Source: Bacteroidales bacterium (GTDB lineage Bacteria; Bacteroidota; Bacteroidia; Bacteroidales; P3). From it: a DNA stretch of 64,000 nt. The translations under genes and the position numbers were made by a program. The stretch covers positions 1 through 64,000 of the forward strand of contig JAFRTM010000013.1 in the NCBI GenBank assembly GCA_017439185.1. Direction: 5' to 3'. Below the pieces are notes generated by a model that saw only the letters and a list, made by a program, of their open reading frames with translations, was not told the DNA's origin and searched no databases. This document shows positions 1 through 7,737 of the stretch, in pieces (within the stretch, counting starts at the first letter, position 1; each line of letters starts with the position of its first letter).

Positions 1-1
1 C

Positions 2-202
2 AAAGACCGCACCTACTGGCACGAACTCAACGCCGACCTGAGCCACTTCTGCGCCGACCGCGGCCTGCGCTACGTACGCAACGACGACACCACCCACGCC
101 CGCCACGGCGAGCCCCCGGTGGTGGTCAACTACTTCTACCACGAAGAGATAATCCCCTCAGCCCGCAAAGAGCAGCTGCGCCAAACCCGCATCTGTTGCT
201 GA
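2..202 (+). CDS. 3' end of an unidentified protein (truncated by window edge)
   Basis: An open frame runs from the left edge to a TGA at 200-202 (66 codons visible). The visible tail is rich in Arg, His and Asp and ends in Thr-Arg-Ile-Cys-Cys. Codon use is C-rich at third positions, as in nearby coding regions, which supports a real gene. I see no motif that names a family; the start and most of the protein lie outside the window. The next gene begins 45 bp downstream on the same strand, so the two may be cotranscribed. Confidence 0.6.
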   Translation, partial: KDRTYWHELNADLSHFCADRGLRYVRNDDTTHARHGEPPVVVNYFYHEEIIPSARKEQLRQTRICC

Positions 203-247
203 GCGTTCGGCCAATGGAGCAGAACAACCATGTAATCCCTAAACCAA

Positions 248-1388
248 ATGAAAAAGACCTTATTAGCGGCCATGCTGCTCGGCGCTGTGCTGACAGCGTG
301 CCACCAGACGACAACAAACGAACAAAAAGAAACGACTATGGCAAAATTGGAACTGACTCAGGAGTGGGACAAGGTGTTCCCGCTGAGCGACAAAGTGAAC
401 CACCGCAAGGTGACGTTTGAGACACAGTATGGGCTGACGTTGGTAGCTGACCTCTACACGCCCAAGGATGCCAAAGGCAAGCTGGCGGCCATAGCCGTTA
501 GCGGTCCCTTCGGCGCCGTCAAGGAACAGAGCAGTGGACTCTATGCCATGCGGATGGCCGAGCGCGGATTTGTGGCGTTGGCCTTCGACCCGTCGTATAC
601 CGGCGAGAGCAGCGGTGAACCCCGCCGCACAGCGTCGCCCGACATCAACACCGAGGACTTTATGGCTGCTGTCGACTATCTGTCGAAAGCTGGACAATGT
701 CGACCCCGAGCGCATCGGCATCATCGGCATTTGTGGCTGGGGTGGCATCGCCCTCAACGCAGCCGCTGCCGACCCGCGCATCAAGGCCACCGTCGCTTCC
801 ACCATGTACGACATGACCCGTATCAGTGGCAATGGCTACTACGACAGCGAGGACAAGGAAGAATCGCGCCATGCTGCCCGCGAGGCGGTGGCCAAGCAGC
901 GCCTCGCCGACCCAATGGCTATGGCCGGTGGCGTCGTTGACCCGCTGCCCGAGGATGTTCCCCAGTTTGTCAAAGACTACCATGCCTATTATAAGACCCC
1001 TCGTGGCTACCACAAACGCAGTGGCAACAGCAACGATGGCTGGCGCACCATCGGCACACAGGCCTACGCCAACGCCCGCTTCCTCTACTACATCAACGAG
1101 ATACGCTCAGCCGTACTCATAATGCACGGCGCAGAAGCCCATTCGCGCTGCTTCGGCGAAGCAGCCTATCACTACATGGTGGAGGGCAAAGCCGAAGGCT
1201 ACAACTTCATCGGCAAACCCAATCCCAACCCCGAGAACAAGCAGCTGCTCATCATCCCCGGCGCCACCCATTGCGACCTCTACGACGGTGGAGTGTGCGA
1301 CCGAAGTGGAGCAAGCTCTACTAAAGGCGAGGGCAACTACATCCCTTGGGACACGCTGGCGGCCTTCTTCCGCGACAATCTAAAATAA
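248..1388 (+). pseudogene. Alpha/beta hydrolase (dienelactone-hydrolase-like) lipoprotein, interrupted by a 1-base frameshift
   Basis: The reading frame from ATG 248 begins with a lipoprotein signal (lipobox LTAC, Cys18) and an alpha/beta-hydrolase N-terminal half. It continues correctly to VDYLSK near 688, then shifts: the frame that restores homology-like sequence (LDNVDPERIGIIG) starts at 690, so base 689 or a neighbour looks like a single extra G. Downstream the second frame carries the nucleophile elbow GICGWGG, with Cys as in dienelactone hydrolases, and a C-terminal GATHCD that supplies the catalytic His. The intact product would be about 379 residues, an exported esterase/hydrolase anchored in a membrane. 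Either the gene is broken, is read by programmed frameshifting, or there is a sequencing error; the rest of the downstream frame is intact, which favours a recent or artefactual change. Confidence 0.8.
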
Positions 1389-1425
1389 GACAACACGGCA
1401 ACCCTAAGAAATCCGAGACCACCAG

Positions 1426-1457
1426 CGTGTTTCGGCTTTCGTCGTTTTAGTGTGTCA
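1426..1457. repeat. Inverted partner of the repeat at 3431-3456
   Basis: Bases 1431-1456 are the reverse complement of 3431-3456 with about one mismatch over 25 bases. The two copies flank the metal-permease/flavodoxin pair in inverted orientation. The half contains the CGGCTTTCG motif that also forms hairpin arms at 3446-3479 and 5223-5256. Confidence 0.7.
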
Positions 1458-1518
1458 ATGTTTTGAGGACAATAAAATCGGGGATGGGACGTTTGGTATA
1501 TAACAAAAAGTGACAAAC

Positions 1519-2799
1519 ATGACGTTGAACGATATTCTAAACGCATTGCTTGAGGTCACGGGCGCGATGAGTCCTTACCTCCTGCTGGGCTTTCTCATTG
1601 CGGGGGTGCTGCACGTGTTCGTGCCGAAAAGGTTTTATGCGAAATACCTCTCACGCGACAACAAATGGTCGGTGCTGTGGGCGGCCCTGCTGGGTGTGCC
1701 GTTGCCACTCTGCTCGTGCGGCGTTATCCCCACTGCTGTGGGGCTGAAGAACGAGGGCGCGTCGAAAGGGGCTGTGGCCTCGTTTCTCATTGCCACTCCG
1801 CAGACGGGCATCGACTCTATCCTCGCCACCTTCTCGCTGATGGGGCTTGGATTCGCCGTGGTGCGCCCGGTGGCAGCGTTGGTGACCGGCGTGTGCGGCG
1901 GACTGCTGGTCAACCGATATGAATGCATGAATGCGTCAATGTGTGAATGCGTGAGTAATACTCAAACAATCAGACATTCAGAAAATCAAGCATTCCATTA
2001 CCGCCTGTGGCGAGTGCTCAAATACGCTTACTTCGATATGATTCAGGACATCGGGCTTCGTCTGCTCATTGGTCTGTTAGTGGCGGCCCTCATCAATGTG
2101 GTCGTTCCCGACGAGTTCTTCCTCTCCTTCGGCAAGCAGCCGTTGTTGCAGATGCTGGTGATACTGGTAGTGGCGGTGCCGATGTATACCTGCTCCACGG
2201 GCAGCATCCCTGTGGCGGCGGCGCTGATGATGAAAGGCCTCTCGCCCGGAGCGGCATTGGTGATGCTGATGGCTGGGCCGGCAGTCAATATCGCCTCCAT
2301 CCTCGTGGTTAAGAAGTCGATGGGCAACCGCTTCACTTGGATCTATCTGCTCACCATTGTGGGATTCTCTGTCCTTTTCGGAATGATTATCAACACCATC
2401 GGCATCGGGGCCGACATCGTGCCCTCTTGCGGCGAGGCCCACGGAGCCTGTTGCGCGGCCAAGTCAGCCACAACCTTTGAAGGAGCCGGCGGGCTGTTCC
2501 GTGCCATCTGTTCTGCATTATTATTACTATTCATTATAACTGCACTAACCATGAAATTCTTAGATAAATTCAAAAAACAGAAAGCTGTCGCAGGGACAGT
2601 GATTTACACAGTGGAAGGTATGCATTGCAACCATTGCAAGGCCGACGTGGAGCAGGCTGTCGGGAAGCTGAAAGGAGTGGAATCCTGCGAGGCCACCCCT
2701 GCTGCCAACACGCTCGTGGTGACGGGAAACGCCCAGGAGAACGACATCCGCAAAGCCGTGGAGCAGGCGGGATTCGAGTTCAAAGGGGTTAAAGAATAA
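1519..2799 (+). CDS. SO_0444-family heavy-metal permease with C-terminal HMA domain
   Basis: Polytopic inner-membrane permease of about 426 residues related to the ArsP/DUF318 group, called SO_0444-type Cu/Zn efflux transporters. Visible features are about eight to ten hydrophobic segments, the family motif PLCSCGVIPTA near residue 60, and a second repeat half around YTCSTGSIPVAAA. A heavy-metal-associated domain at the C-terminus (from about residue 355) has the metal site GMHCNHC. A start at GTG 1510 is possible, but ATG 1519 fits the family and the base composition better. The fused HMA domain could deliver metal to the permease. The flavodoxin-like gene follows 19 bp downstream and is probably cotranscribed. 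Substrate (Cu, Zn or As) cannot be told from sequence. Confidence 0.9.
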   Translation: MTLNDILNALLEVTGAMSPYLLLGFLIAGVLHVFVPKRFYAKYLSRDNKWSVLWAALLGVPLPLCSCGVIPTAVGLKNEGASKGAVASFLIATPQTGIDSILATFSLMGLGFAVVRPVAALVTGVCGGLLVNRYECMNASMCECVSNTQTIRHSENQAFHYRLWRVLKYAYFDMIQDIGLRLLIGLLVAALINVVVPDEFFLSFGKQPLLQMLVILVVAVPMYTCSTGSIPVAAALMMKGLSPGAALVMLMAGPAVNIASILVVKKSMGNRFTWIYLLTIVGFSVLFGMIINTIGIGADIVPSCGEAHGACCAAKSATTFEGAGGLFRAICSALLLLFIITALTMKFLDKFKKQKAVAGTVIYTVEGMHCNHCKADVEQAVGKLKGVESCEATPAANTLVVTGNAQENDIRKAVEQAGFEFKGVKE

Positions 2800-2818
2800 C
2801 ACGTCAAATCAATCCATT

Positions 2819-3355
2819 ATGAAAAAAGTAGTCGTTATATCAACCAGTCTCCGTCCCGGCTCGAACAGCCATGCTCTGGCGGAGCAGTTTGCTCGCGGCG
2901 CTGAAGCCGCCGGCCATCAGGTGGAGCTCATCTCGCTGCGTGGCAAGGATATCAAGTTCTGCGTCGGCTGCCTCTCGTGCCAGCAGACGGGTGCCTGCAT
3001 CTTCAAGGACGATGTGCCCGCCATCATGGAGAGTGTGCTCAACGCCGATGTCGTCTGCTGGGCGACCCCCATCTACTACTATGAGATGAGCGGCCAGATG
3101 AAGACCCTCATAGACCGTATGAACGCCATGTACACAAAGGATTACCGCTTCCGCGACATCTACCTGCTCACCACCGCCTTCGAGAACGAGGCACACGTAC
3201 CCGAGCGAGCCGAGAGCGGTTTGCAGGGCTGGATAGCCTGCTTCGGCAAGTCGGCGCTCAAAGGCCACCTTTTCTGTGGCGGCGTGGGTGCCCCCAACGA
3301 GATTGAAGGCAATGCCAAGCTGCAGGAAGCCTACGGGTTGGGCAAACAAGTGTGA
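2819..3355 (+). CDS. Flavodoxin-fold NAD(P)H-dependent FMN reductase
   Basis: 178-residue cytosolic protein with the FMN phosphate-binding loop near the N-terminus (STSLRPGSNSHALAE) and the motif CVGCLSCQQTGACIFKDD typical of iron-sulfur/flavodoxin-type NADPH:FMN reductases, followed by ADVVCWATPIYYYEMSGQMK. It should bind FMN and carry out two-electron reductions (quinone, nitro- or azo-type substrates). It follows the metal permease by 19 bp, suggesting a shared role in metal or oxidative stress, which is inference. The start is the ATG at 2819 and the length is normal for the family. Confidence 0.9.
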   Translation: MKKVVVISTSLRPGSNSHALAEQFARGAEAAGHQVELISLRGKDIKFCVGCLSCQQTGACIFKDDVPAIMESVLNADVVCWATPIYYYEMSGQMKTLIDRMNAMYTKDYRFRDIYLLTTAFENEAHVPERAESGLQGWIACFGKSALKGHLFCGGVGAPNEIEGNAKLQEAYGLGKQV

Positions 3356-3445
3356 TTATAGCTTCTGAGGGATGAGACAATGTGCTGCCGCAAGGGTTTT
3401 CGTGACATTTGCGAAAGCTAATCCTGCTTCGACACACTAAAACAA

Positions 3446-3479
3446 CGAAAGCCGAGGCCAGTAATGGTTTCGGCTTTCG
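3446..3479. terminator. Bidirectional hairpin terminator
   Basis: A 10-bp perfect stem, CGAAAGCCGA (3446-3455) with TCGGCTTTCG (3470-3479), lies between the convergent flavodoxin gene and the gene ending at 3512. It is followed by a short T-rich tract on the plus strand. The same arms recur at 5223-5256. Confidence 0.7.
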
Positions 3480-3511
3480 GTTTGTATATAGATGCTTCCC
3501 ATGTACCTGTT

Positions 3512-3883
3512 TTAGTCTGAATAAACCACGGCTGCGTTCTTGAAAGTGCCATCGTCATTGAAGTCTATTTCCAAAGAATACATCTGAAGCCCAATCAGCC
3601 CAGGACTTCGCAACCAGTAGCTAAGATGATTCTCTTCTTGAATAAAACCATCCGGTTCGGGGCCCAGCATAGCTGTCGTCTCCTCGCGCGTCGGCCGTTC
3701 GGTGTTCATCTTTTCCACCAAAGAGTTTGACATATAGTAGCGAGTCTTGTGGACGGGATGGTGTTTCCATATCCACTCGTTGAACGGCACCTGCTGTCCG
3801 AGGGTTGGACATATCATGCAGACTATGCACAGGTCTATTATTACAATGAGGATGATGACAATTGCCCTGGTCCCTTTCTTCAT
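3512..3883 (-). CDS. Small membrane-anchored protein, unknown function
   Basis: 123 residues with one N-terminal hydrophobic segment (about residues 6-28) and a polar extracytoplasmic domain. The stretch REETTAMLGPEPDG resembles the SmpA/OmlA-like pattern in which a helix leads into a Leu-Gly-x-Pro turn, and the C-terminal LEIDFNDDGTFKNAAVVYSD looks like a paired beta strand as in that fold. This is a weak structural hint only. It is the last gene before a hairpin terminator and lies 67 bp downstream of the wHTH/membrane pair, so it could be part of that transcription unit. Confidence 0.75.
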   Translation of the reverse strand: MKKGTRAIVIILIVIIDLCIVCMICPTLGQQVPFNEWIWKHHPVHKTRYYMSNSLVEKMNTERPTREETTAMLGPEPDGFIQEENHLSYWLRSPGLIGLQMYSLEIDFNDDGTFKNAAVVYSD

Positions 3884-3950
3884 ATTGTAAAAAGTTAATC
3901 AAAGGGGCACATGGTGCCGGCCGTGGCCACAGCCGGCTTGCTTAGGGTGT

Positions 3951-4241
3951 TTATTTTCCGGCGGCGAGGTATTTTTTCAGGGCTTTCACGTAGGAGGCGA
4001 AGGCTTCGGTGCCTGCCGGGGTGATCCGGCAGGTGGTGCACGGCATCTTGCCTTTGAAGCCTTTCTCGACGGTGATGTAACCAGCGGCTGCCAGCTTGTC
4101 AATCTGCACGCTGAGGTTGCCTGCGGTGGCGCCGGTCTGCTTTTTGAGGTAGGAGAAGTCGGCCTCCTCAACTCCAGCCAGGATGGAGACTAAGGCCAAT
4201 CGCAGTTCCGAGTGCAGAAGCGGATCAAGTTTCGGAAACAT
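3951..4241 (-). CDS. Winged-helix DNA-binding protein
   Basis: 96-residue regulator of the short winged-helix type (PF13601-like). The pattern is SELRLALVSILAGVEEADFSYL, then a recognition-helix region TGATAGNLSVQIDKLAAAGYI, then a wing and a C-terminal helix. Such proteins usually repress the neighbouring membrane-protein gene. It lies 3 bp downstream of the membrane protein at 4245..4874 on the same strand, so the two are cotranscribed and the operon is probably autoregulated. Cys residues in PCTTC could sense a ligand or redox state, but that is speculation. Confidence 0.88.
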   Translation of the reverse strand: MFPKLDPLLHSELRLALVSILAGVEEADFSYLKKQTGATAGNLSVQIDKLAAAGYITVEKGFKGKMPCTTCRITPAGTEAFASYVKALKKYLAAGK

Positions 4242-4244
4242 AGC

Positions 4245-4874
4245 TTACCTGTATTGAAATTTTACAATCAGGCCGGTGGCGACCAGTACTATGCCCGAGA
4301 AGGTGAAGATGAACATCTGCTCTATGGTGGAGCCTGATATATAGTATATGGACAGACCGCCGATGCCAGTCACAAACCCTGCAATCTTTATGGTCCAGTT
4401 TTTAAGGGCGACGCCGGTGATGCACTCGGCCAAACCGAAAAGACTTATTATTCCTGGCGTCATGCTGAGGGCTGCCGCCAAAGGTCCGAAGAGGCCCGAA
4501 CCCATCTCGGTATAGATGACGGTGAAGAGGGCAAGGGCGCAGGAGAAGATGCCGAAGGCGGCCCAAATGCCGCCGATGATGCGGCTGACGTCGTTCTTTG
4601 CCCTGTCGGTTACATCTTTTTTACGGAGCATTCTTTCCAGAATGATGCCAATGGCTGGCATGGCGAACCAGAGGAAGTTCCACTCGCCATGGCCTGTGGT
4701 CTTCCACAAGAGATAGACCAGCAGGGAGAAGATGGTGAGCAGGGCGCCCCACAGGAGGAAGTACTTCCCTCCGCGGCGTGTGATTTCCTTGCGGCTGTTG
4801 TTGAGCGTCTCGGTGATAAGCGACAGGCTCTCCTGAGCTGTCATTTCCTTGTTTTTTTCATTTGTGTTTTCCAT
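4245..4874 (-). CDS. Multi-pass membrane protein paired with a wHTH regulator
   Basis: 209 residues, charged cytoplasmic N-terminus (residues 1-37), then about six hydrophobic segments arranged in pairs. No catalytic motif is visible. In Bacteroidota such proteins are often encoded immediately upstream of a short winged-helix regulator, as here with a 3-bp gap. A promoter with TATCTTTG at 4937-4944 lies about 60 bp upstream. Function unknown. Confidence 0.85.
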   Translation of the reverse strand: MENTNEKNKEMTAQESLSLITETLNNSRKEITRRGGKYFLLWGALLTIFSLLVYLLWKTTGHGEWNFLWFAMPAIGIILERMLRKKDVTDRAKNDVSRIIGGIWAAFGIFSCALALFTVIYTEMGSGLFGPLAAALSMTPGIISLFGLAECITGVALKNWTIKIAGFVTGIGGLSIYYISGSTIEQMFIFTFSGIVLVATGLIVKFQYR

Positions 4875-4936
4875 GACTGTAACTTTTTAAATGGTTAGAA
4901 AAACAAGTGCACTTTTTCTGTTTTAAAACGACGCTG

Positions 4937-4944
4937 CAAAGATA
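4937..4944 (-). promoter_or_regulatory. Bacteroidota -7 element for the membrane protein/wHTH operon
   Basis: TATCTTTG on the minus strand, about 63 bp from the ATG at 4874, with a TTTG-containing AT-rich stretch upstream (around 4963-4970). It fits the known sigma-ABfr consensus TAnnTTTG. Confidence 0.7.
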
Positions 4945-5188
4945 AACAAGTTTATAATATAAACCAAATTTATTTTTCAAAACATGACTTATTCGTCTGA
5001 TTGATAATGAAATATTTTTTCAGAAGCTGTCGGATTTTTGTCAAAAAACGGGCAAAAACAGGAGCGGAATTTCTTAATTTTGGCACAAAAACGGAAGCTT
5101 TTGCCGCGAAATGCGTATAACTTGCAGGAAATAATGAGAATACATGTTTTTGAGGGTCGGCTACAGGAAACAAGCAGGGTAGGGGATT

Positions 5189-5214
5189 GCCTGCAAAATC
5201 CTGCATTAGCAGGC
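5189..5214. repeat. Small inverted repeat
   Basis: GCCTGC (5189-5194) and GCAGGC (5209-5214) can form a 6-bp hairpin in the 488-bp gap 4875-5362. The rest of that gap holds a promoter, a palindromic hairpin at 5223 and a dispersed palindrome at 5279; I see no gene in it. Confidence 0.45.
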
Positions 5215-5222
5215 AAAAATGG

Positions 5223-5256
5223 CGAAAGCCGAAACCAGTACTGGTCTCGGCTTTCG
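5223..5256. terminator. Perfect long hairpin, probable terminator
   Basis: CGAAAGCCGA-A-ACCAGT followed directly by ACTGGT-C-TCGGCTTTCG, giving 16 paired bases with one mismatch. It lies downstream of the ferritin-like/wHTH operon (minus strand). The outer arms are the same as in the hairpin at 3446-3479. Confidence 0.6.
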
Positions 5257-5278
5257 GTTATGTGTGTAAAATGGGAAA

Positions 5279-5333
5279 CGTTTCCGACAAGCGAGAACAG
5301 AAGAACTTGTTCTTATGTCGAGCCAAGGAAACG
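5279..5333. repeat. Dispersed ~55-bp palindromic repeat, copy 1
   Basis: Begins CGTTTCC and ends GGAAACG, with an inner inverted repeat around AAGAACTTGTTCTT. Related copies lie at 12386-12440, 39184-39241 and 61383-61440. Confidence 0.75.
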
Positions 5334-5362
5334 TCTTTTACAGAGTAAAAAACGTCTCAACG

Positions 5363-5536
5363 TCACTTGGCAGGTTCCCACTTACAGCGGACGGGAGAGA
5401 CAATGGCGCATTCCTTCTTCAGTTCGGCAAAGGCTTTGTCCACCTCCTTGCGGTCGGCGTTCAACATCTTGGCCACATCTCCTGCGGAGACTGGCTTGCC
5501 GGCTTCACGCATAGCTTTCAATACTTTCTCTTTCAT
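5363..5536 (-). CDS. 57-residue winged-helix protein
   Basis: A short frame from ATG (minus strand, 5536) to TGA (5363) begins MKEKVLKAMREAGKPVSAGD and ends in KWEPAK. The helix-turn-helix layout is clear: helix 1 (EKVLKAMREAG), then SAGDVAKMLNADRKEVDKAFAEL as the recognition unit, then a short wing. It starts 3 bp after the stop of the ferritin-like gene, so it is translationally linked to it. Small wHTH proteins of this type are common partners of redox or metal-handling genes in anaerobic Bacteroidota; the actual role (DNA-binding regulator or protein-protein adaptor) is not known. Confidence 0.85.
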   Translation of the reverse strand: MKEKVLKAMREAGKPVSAGDVAKMLNADRKEVDKAFAELKKECAIVSPVRCKWEPAK

Positions 5537-5539
5537 GGC

Positions 5540-6007
5540 TTACATCATTTCGGCGAGGAAGGCCTCGTAGCCAAGTTTATCGATATAGTTGAGGTACTGA
5601 GCTTCCCATGCCATGTGATCTTTTTCGCCGTCAATCCACTTGTAGATAAGTTTCTGAGTGGGATAGTCGTCAGAGAGGGCTGCGGCCATCTCGCTCATCA
5701 TCTTTATGGCACCCTTGCCGCCCTCGTAGTCGGTCTCAATCTGCTGCTTGGGGTCGTCGTAGAAGGGGAACTCCATGGTCTTCATCATCTCCTGCAGCTC
5801 GGCGGGCTTGCAGCCGAGTTCCACCAGACGGTTGAGCACCTCTTCAGCCTCGTCCCATTCCTCTTCGGCTTCCTCTTTCCATTTGTCGGCCAGTTTGTTC
5901 CAGCCCTGCAGGCGGCAGTAGGCTGAGAAGGCGAAATGCTGTTTGCTGTTGCCGAACCACGCTGCGCCGAGCATGGCGAAATTCTTTAAAGCTTCTTCTT
6001 TTGTCAT
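5540..6007 (-). CDS. Ferritin-like (four-helix) protein
   Basis: 155-residue, strongly helical and acidic protein. Helix pairs carry possible metal ligands: HFAFSAYCRL in the first helix, EEAEEEWDEAEEV in the second, and DGEKDHMAWEAQYL in the last, with the E-x-x-H spacing of ferritin/bacterioferritin-like diiron proteins. A divergent bacterioferritin or DNA-protection-type protein is likely, cytosolic, for iron or redox handling. A promoter TATTTTTG at 6062-6069 lies about 55 bp upstream. It heads a two-gene operon with the 57-residue wHTH protein and is divergent from the AraC-type regulator. Confidence 0.8.
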   Translation of the reverse strand: MTKEEALKNFAMLGAAWFGNSKQHFAFSAYCRLQGWNKLADKWKEEAEEEWDEAEEVLNRLVELGCKPAELQEMMKTMEFPFYDDPKQQIETDYEGGKGAIKMMSEMAAALSDDYPTQKLIYKWIDGEKDHMAWEAQYLNYIDKLGYEAFLAEMM

Positions 6008-6061
6008 AAAGTTTTCTATTTTAATCGTTTAACAATTATTTATTGTCGCTTAACCAAACTG

Positions 6062-6069
6062 CAAAAATA
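6062..6069 (-). promoter_or_regulatory. -7 element for the ferritin-like operon
   Basis: TATTTTTG on the minus strand, 55 bp from the start codon at 6007. Confidence 0.65.
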
Positions 6070-6144
6070 CGACCTTTTTTCGGAAAGGCAAAACTATTTC
6101 CGAAACAAAAACTGACCGAAACGAAACAGTATGAAAAAAATGTG

Positions 6145-6152
6145 TATCTTTG
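6145..6152 (+). promoter_or_regulatory. -7 element for the AraC-type regulator gene
   Basis: TATCTTTG followed by CA, 23 bp before ATG 6175. Its position inside the longer open frame (from 6043) shows that the upstream in-frame Met codons are not the start. Confidence 0.75.
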
Positions 6153-6174
6153 CATCCGAAAAAAGAATAGAAAA

Positions 6175-7074
6175 ATGTACAGTCTATCGGAAGTATTAAA
6201 GGTATTGCTCGACAAAGGGAGTCCCGACGAGGCCAACGTTATGGTGTTCTGTACGGAGTTGGACCCTGCCGTCACGCTCAGGGTCAATCGTATTCAGGAC
6301 ACCATTGCTTGCTATACTTTCACGCTCGTTGTGCAGGGTTGGCTCACTATTGAATATAACAACCAGCAGTTTACGTTGAATAAGGACGACCTCTATCCCT
6401 ATGCGCCGGGGATGCCTGTGCGCGTCATAGCCGCTTCGGAGGATTACCGGGGAATCTGCCTGCTGACGGACGAGACCTTTACCCTCCGGTCGTCGAATAT
6501 GCTCAGCGCTATACGTGCCGCCTATTTCTCGCTTGTGGAACTGACTGAACCGAAATTCCAGCTAAAGCCTGCCGATGCCGCACACCTGGCAGACCTTATG
6601 AGGCTGGCCATCCACTATGTGAAGGAGCCGCACCCACAGAGGGACGAGAGCCTGCGCCTGCTCTACAACCTGTTCCTGATTGACTTGACTGCCACGCAGG
6701 AGCGGAGCATTGGGCACCACAGATTCCCGAAGCGCGTAGAGGAGATATATCTTGACTTTCTGCGGCTGTTGTCGCAGCATTACTGTGAGCACCACGACAT
6801 CGCCTTCTATGCAAGGGAGCTGTGCATCACCACCACCTACCTCTCGCGGATAGTGCGGCAAGTGTCGGGCCGCACCGTGGTGGAATATATCGACCAGATG
6901 TTGCAGACGGAAGCCGCATGGCTCCTGCGGACGACTCCGCTCACCGTAGCCCAGATTGCCGACCGGCTGCATTTTGCCGAGACGGCCTCTTTCGCCCGCT
7001 TCTTCCGCCGCATGAAAGGCTGCACGCCGAAAGAGTATAGGAACACCAATGCTATTTTGAGCGTTTCAGAGTGA
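6175..7074 (+). CDS. AraC-family transcriptional regulator
   Basis: 299 residues from ATG 6175. The N-terminal ~170 residues look like a cupin-type sensing domain (TIEYNNQQFTLNKDDLYPYAPGMPV). The C-terminal ~100 residues are a double HTH of AraC type: DIAFYARELCITTTYLSRIVRQ for the first, TVAQIADRLHFAETASFARFFRR with GCTPKEYR for the second. It should activate a nearby or unlinked gene in response to a small molecule. The 3' end overlaps the convergent lipoprotein gene by 23 bp. It is divergent from the ferritin-like operon, whose promoter region it could regulate. Confidence 0.93.
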   Translation: MYSLSEVLKVLLDKGSPDEANVMVFCTELDPAVTLRVNRIQDTIACYTFTLVVQGWLTIEYNNQQFTLNKDDLYPYAPGMPVRVIAASEDYRGICLLTDETFTLRSSNMLSAIRAAYFSLVELTEPKFQLKPADAAHLADLMRLAIHYVKEPHPQRDESLRLLYNLFLIDLTATQERSIGHHRFPKRVEEIYLDFLRLLSQHYCEHHDIAFYARELCITTTYLSRIVRQVSGRTVVEYIDQMLQTEAAWLLRTTPLTVAQIADRLHFAETASFARFFRRMKGCTPKEYRNTNAILSVSE

Positions 7075-7534
7075 GGCGGTTTATCTGTTCCCAATGGTGC
7101 TGGTCATACGAGGGGGGGTAGTTGTCGGTGTGTTCTTCGATGACAAGGTTTTTGTTGTCGAGGTCCTTTATCGCGTATTTGGAGCCATCCGCCATGTTGT
7201 TGCTGTAGACAAATAGCGAGTCGCCGTCGATGTGCCACGAGTATTCCCTGTAGTGGTAGTCAAAATGTCCCTCGCTTACGTAGCGGTCGTTCAGATGCCA
7301 CCGCATCGTGCCGTCGGCTTTGAATTCGGCCGAGTCGTAGCCTATGTAGTTGTCGTCGGGCAAGGTCCAGGTGTCTTCCGAGGAAAGATTCTCGTCGGTG
7401 AAATCGTGATACTGGTAGTAATAGCTCGTCAACGCCCATTTGCCGACAATCTGTTCGTCGTTGTCCTTGTCGCCACAGGAAGTCATGGCGGCGGCGGCAA
7501 TGAGTGCCGCGAATATCATCAATGCTTTCTTCAT
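7052..7534 (-). CDS. Lipocalin-like lipoprotein
   Basis: 160 residues with a lipoprotein signal (lipobox MTSC, Cys20). The start GKWALTSYYYQY and a series of alternating beta strands with many Tyr/Trp fit the small lipocalin-like or DUF5004-type beta-barrel lipoproteins of Bacteroidota, which end up in the outer membrane. No catalytic residues are evident. Its 3' end overlaps the 3' end of the AraC-type gene on the other strand, so the two converge without a terminator between them. Confidence 0.82.
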   Translation of the reverse strand: MKKALMIFAALIAAAAMTSCGDKDNDEQIVGKWALTSYYYQYHDFTDENLSSEDTWTLPDDNYIGYDSAEFKADGTMRWHLNDRYVSEGHFDYHYREYSWHIDGDSLFVYSNNMADGSKYAIKDLDNKNLVIEEHTDNYPPSYDQHHWEQINRLTLKRSK

Positions 7535-7640
7535 AGCCTAAACCATTAAAAGTTAGTCATATATATAACGCTGCGAGATGGTTTTTATTGTGTGGCGCTC
7601 TGGAATATATTATATAAATAATACCTTAATATTATATATG

Positions 7641-7706
7641 TCATATTCATGTCACATTCGTATCACATTCGTATCACATTCGTGTTTCATTCGACATTGG
7701 TTTGAC
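7641..7706. repeat. Degenerate 11-bp tandem repeat
   Basis: Six units of 11 bp with core TCACATTCGTA; the second and third units (7652-7673) are identical, the others diverge by a few bases. It lies in the 203-bp gap between two minus-strand genes, downstream of the type IX cargo gene. Confidence 0.75.
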
Positions 7707-7737
7707 ATTGGGCGGACCATAATATCTAGGGGGAGGG

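Noticed and set aside
6043-6174. Upstream ATG codons for the AraC-type gene
   Set aside because: The TATCTTTG promoter at 6145-6152 lies inside this stretch, so the start must be at 6175.
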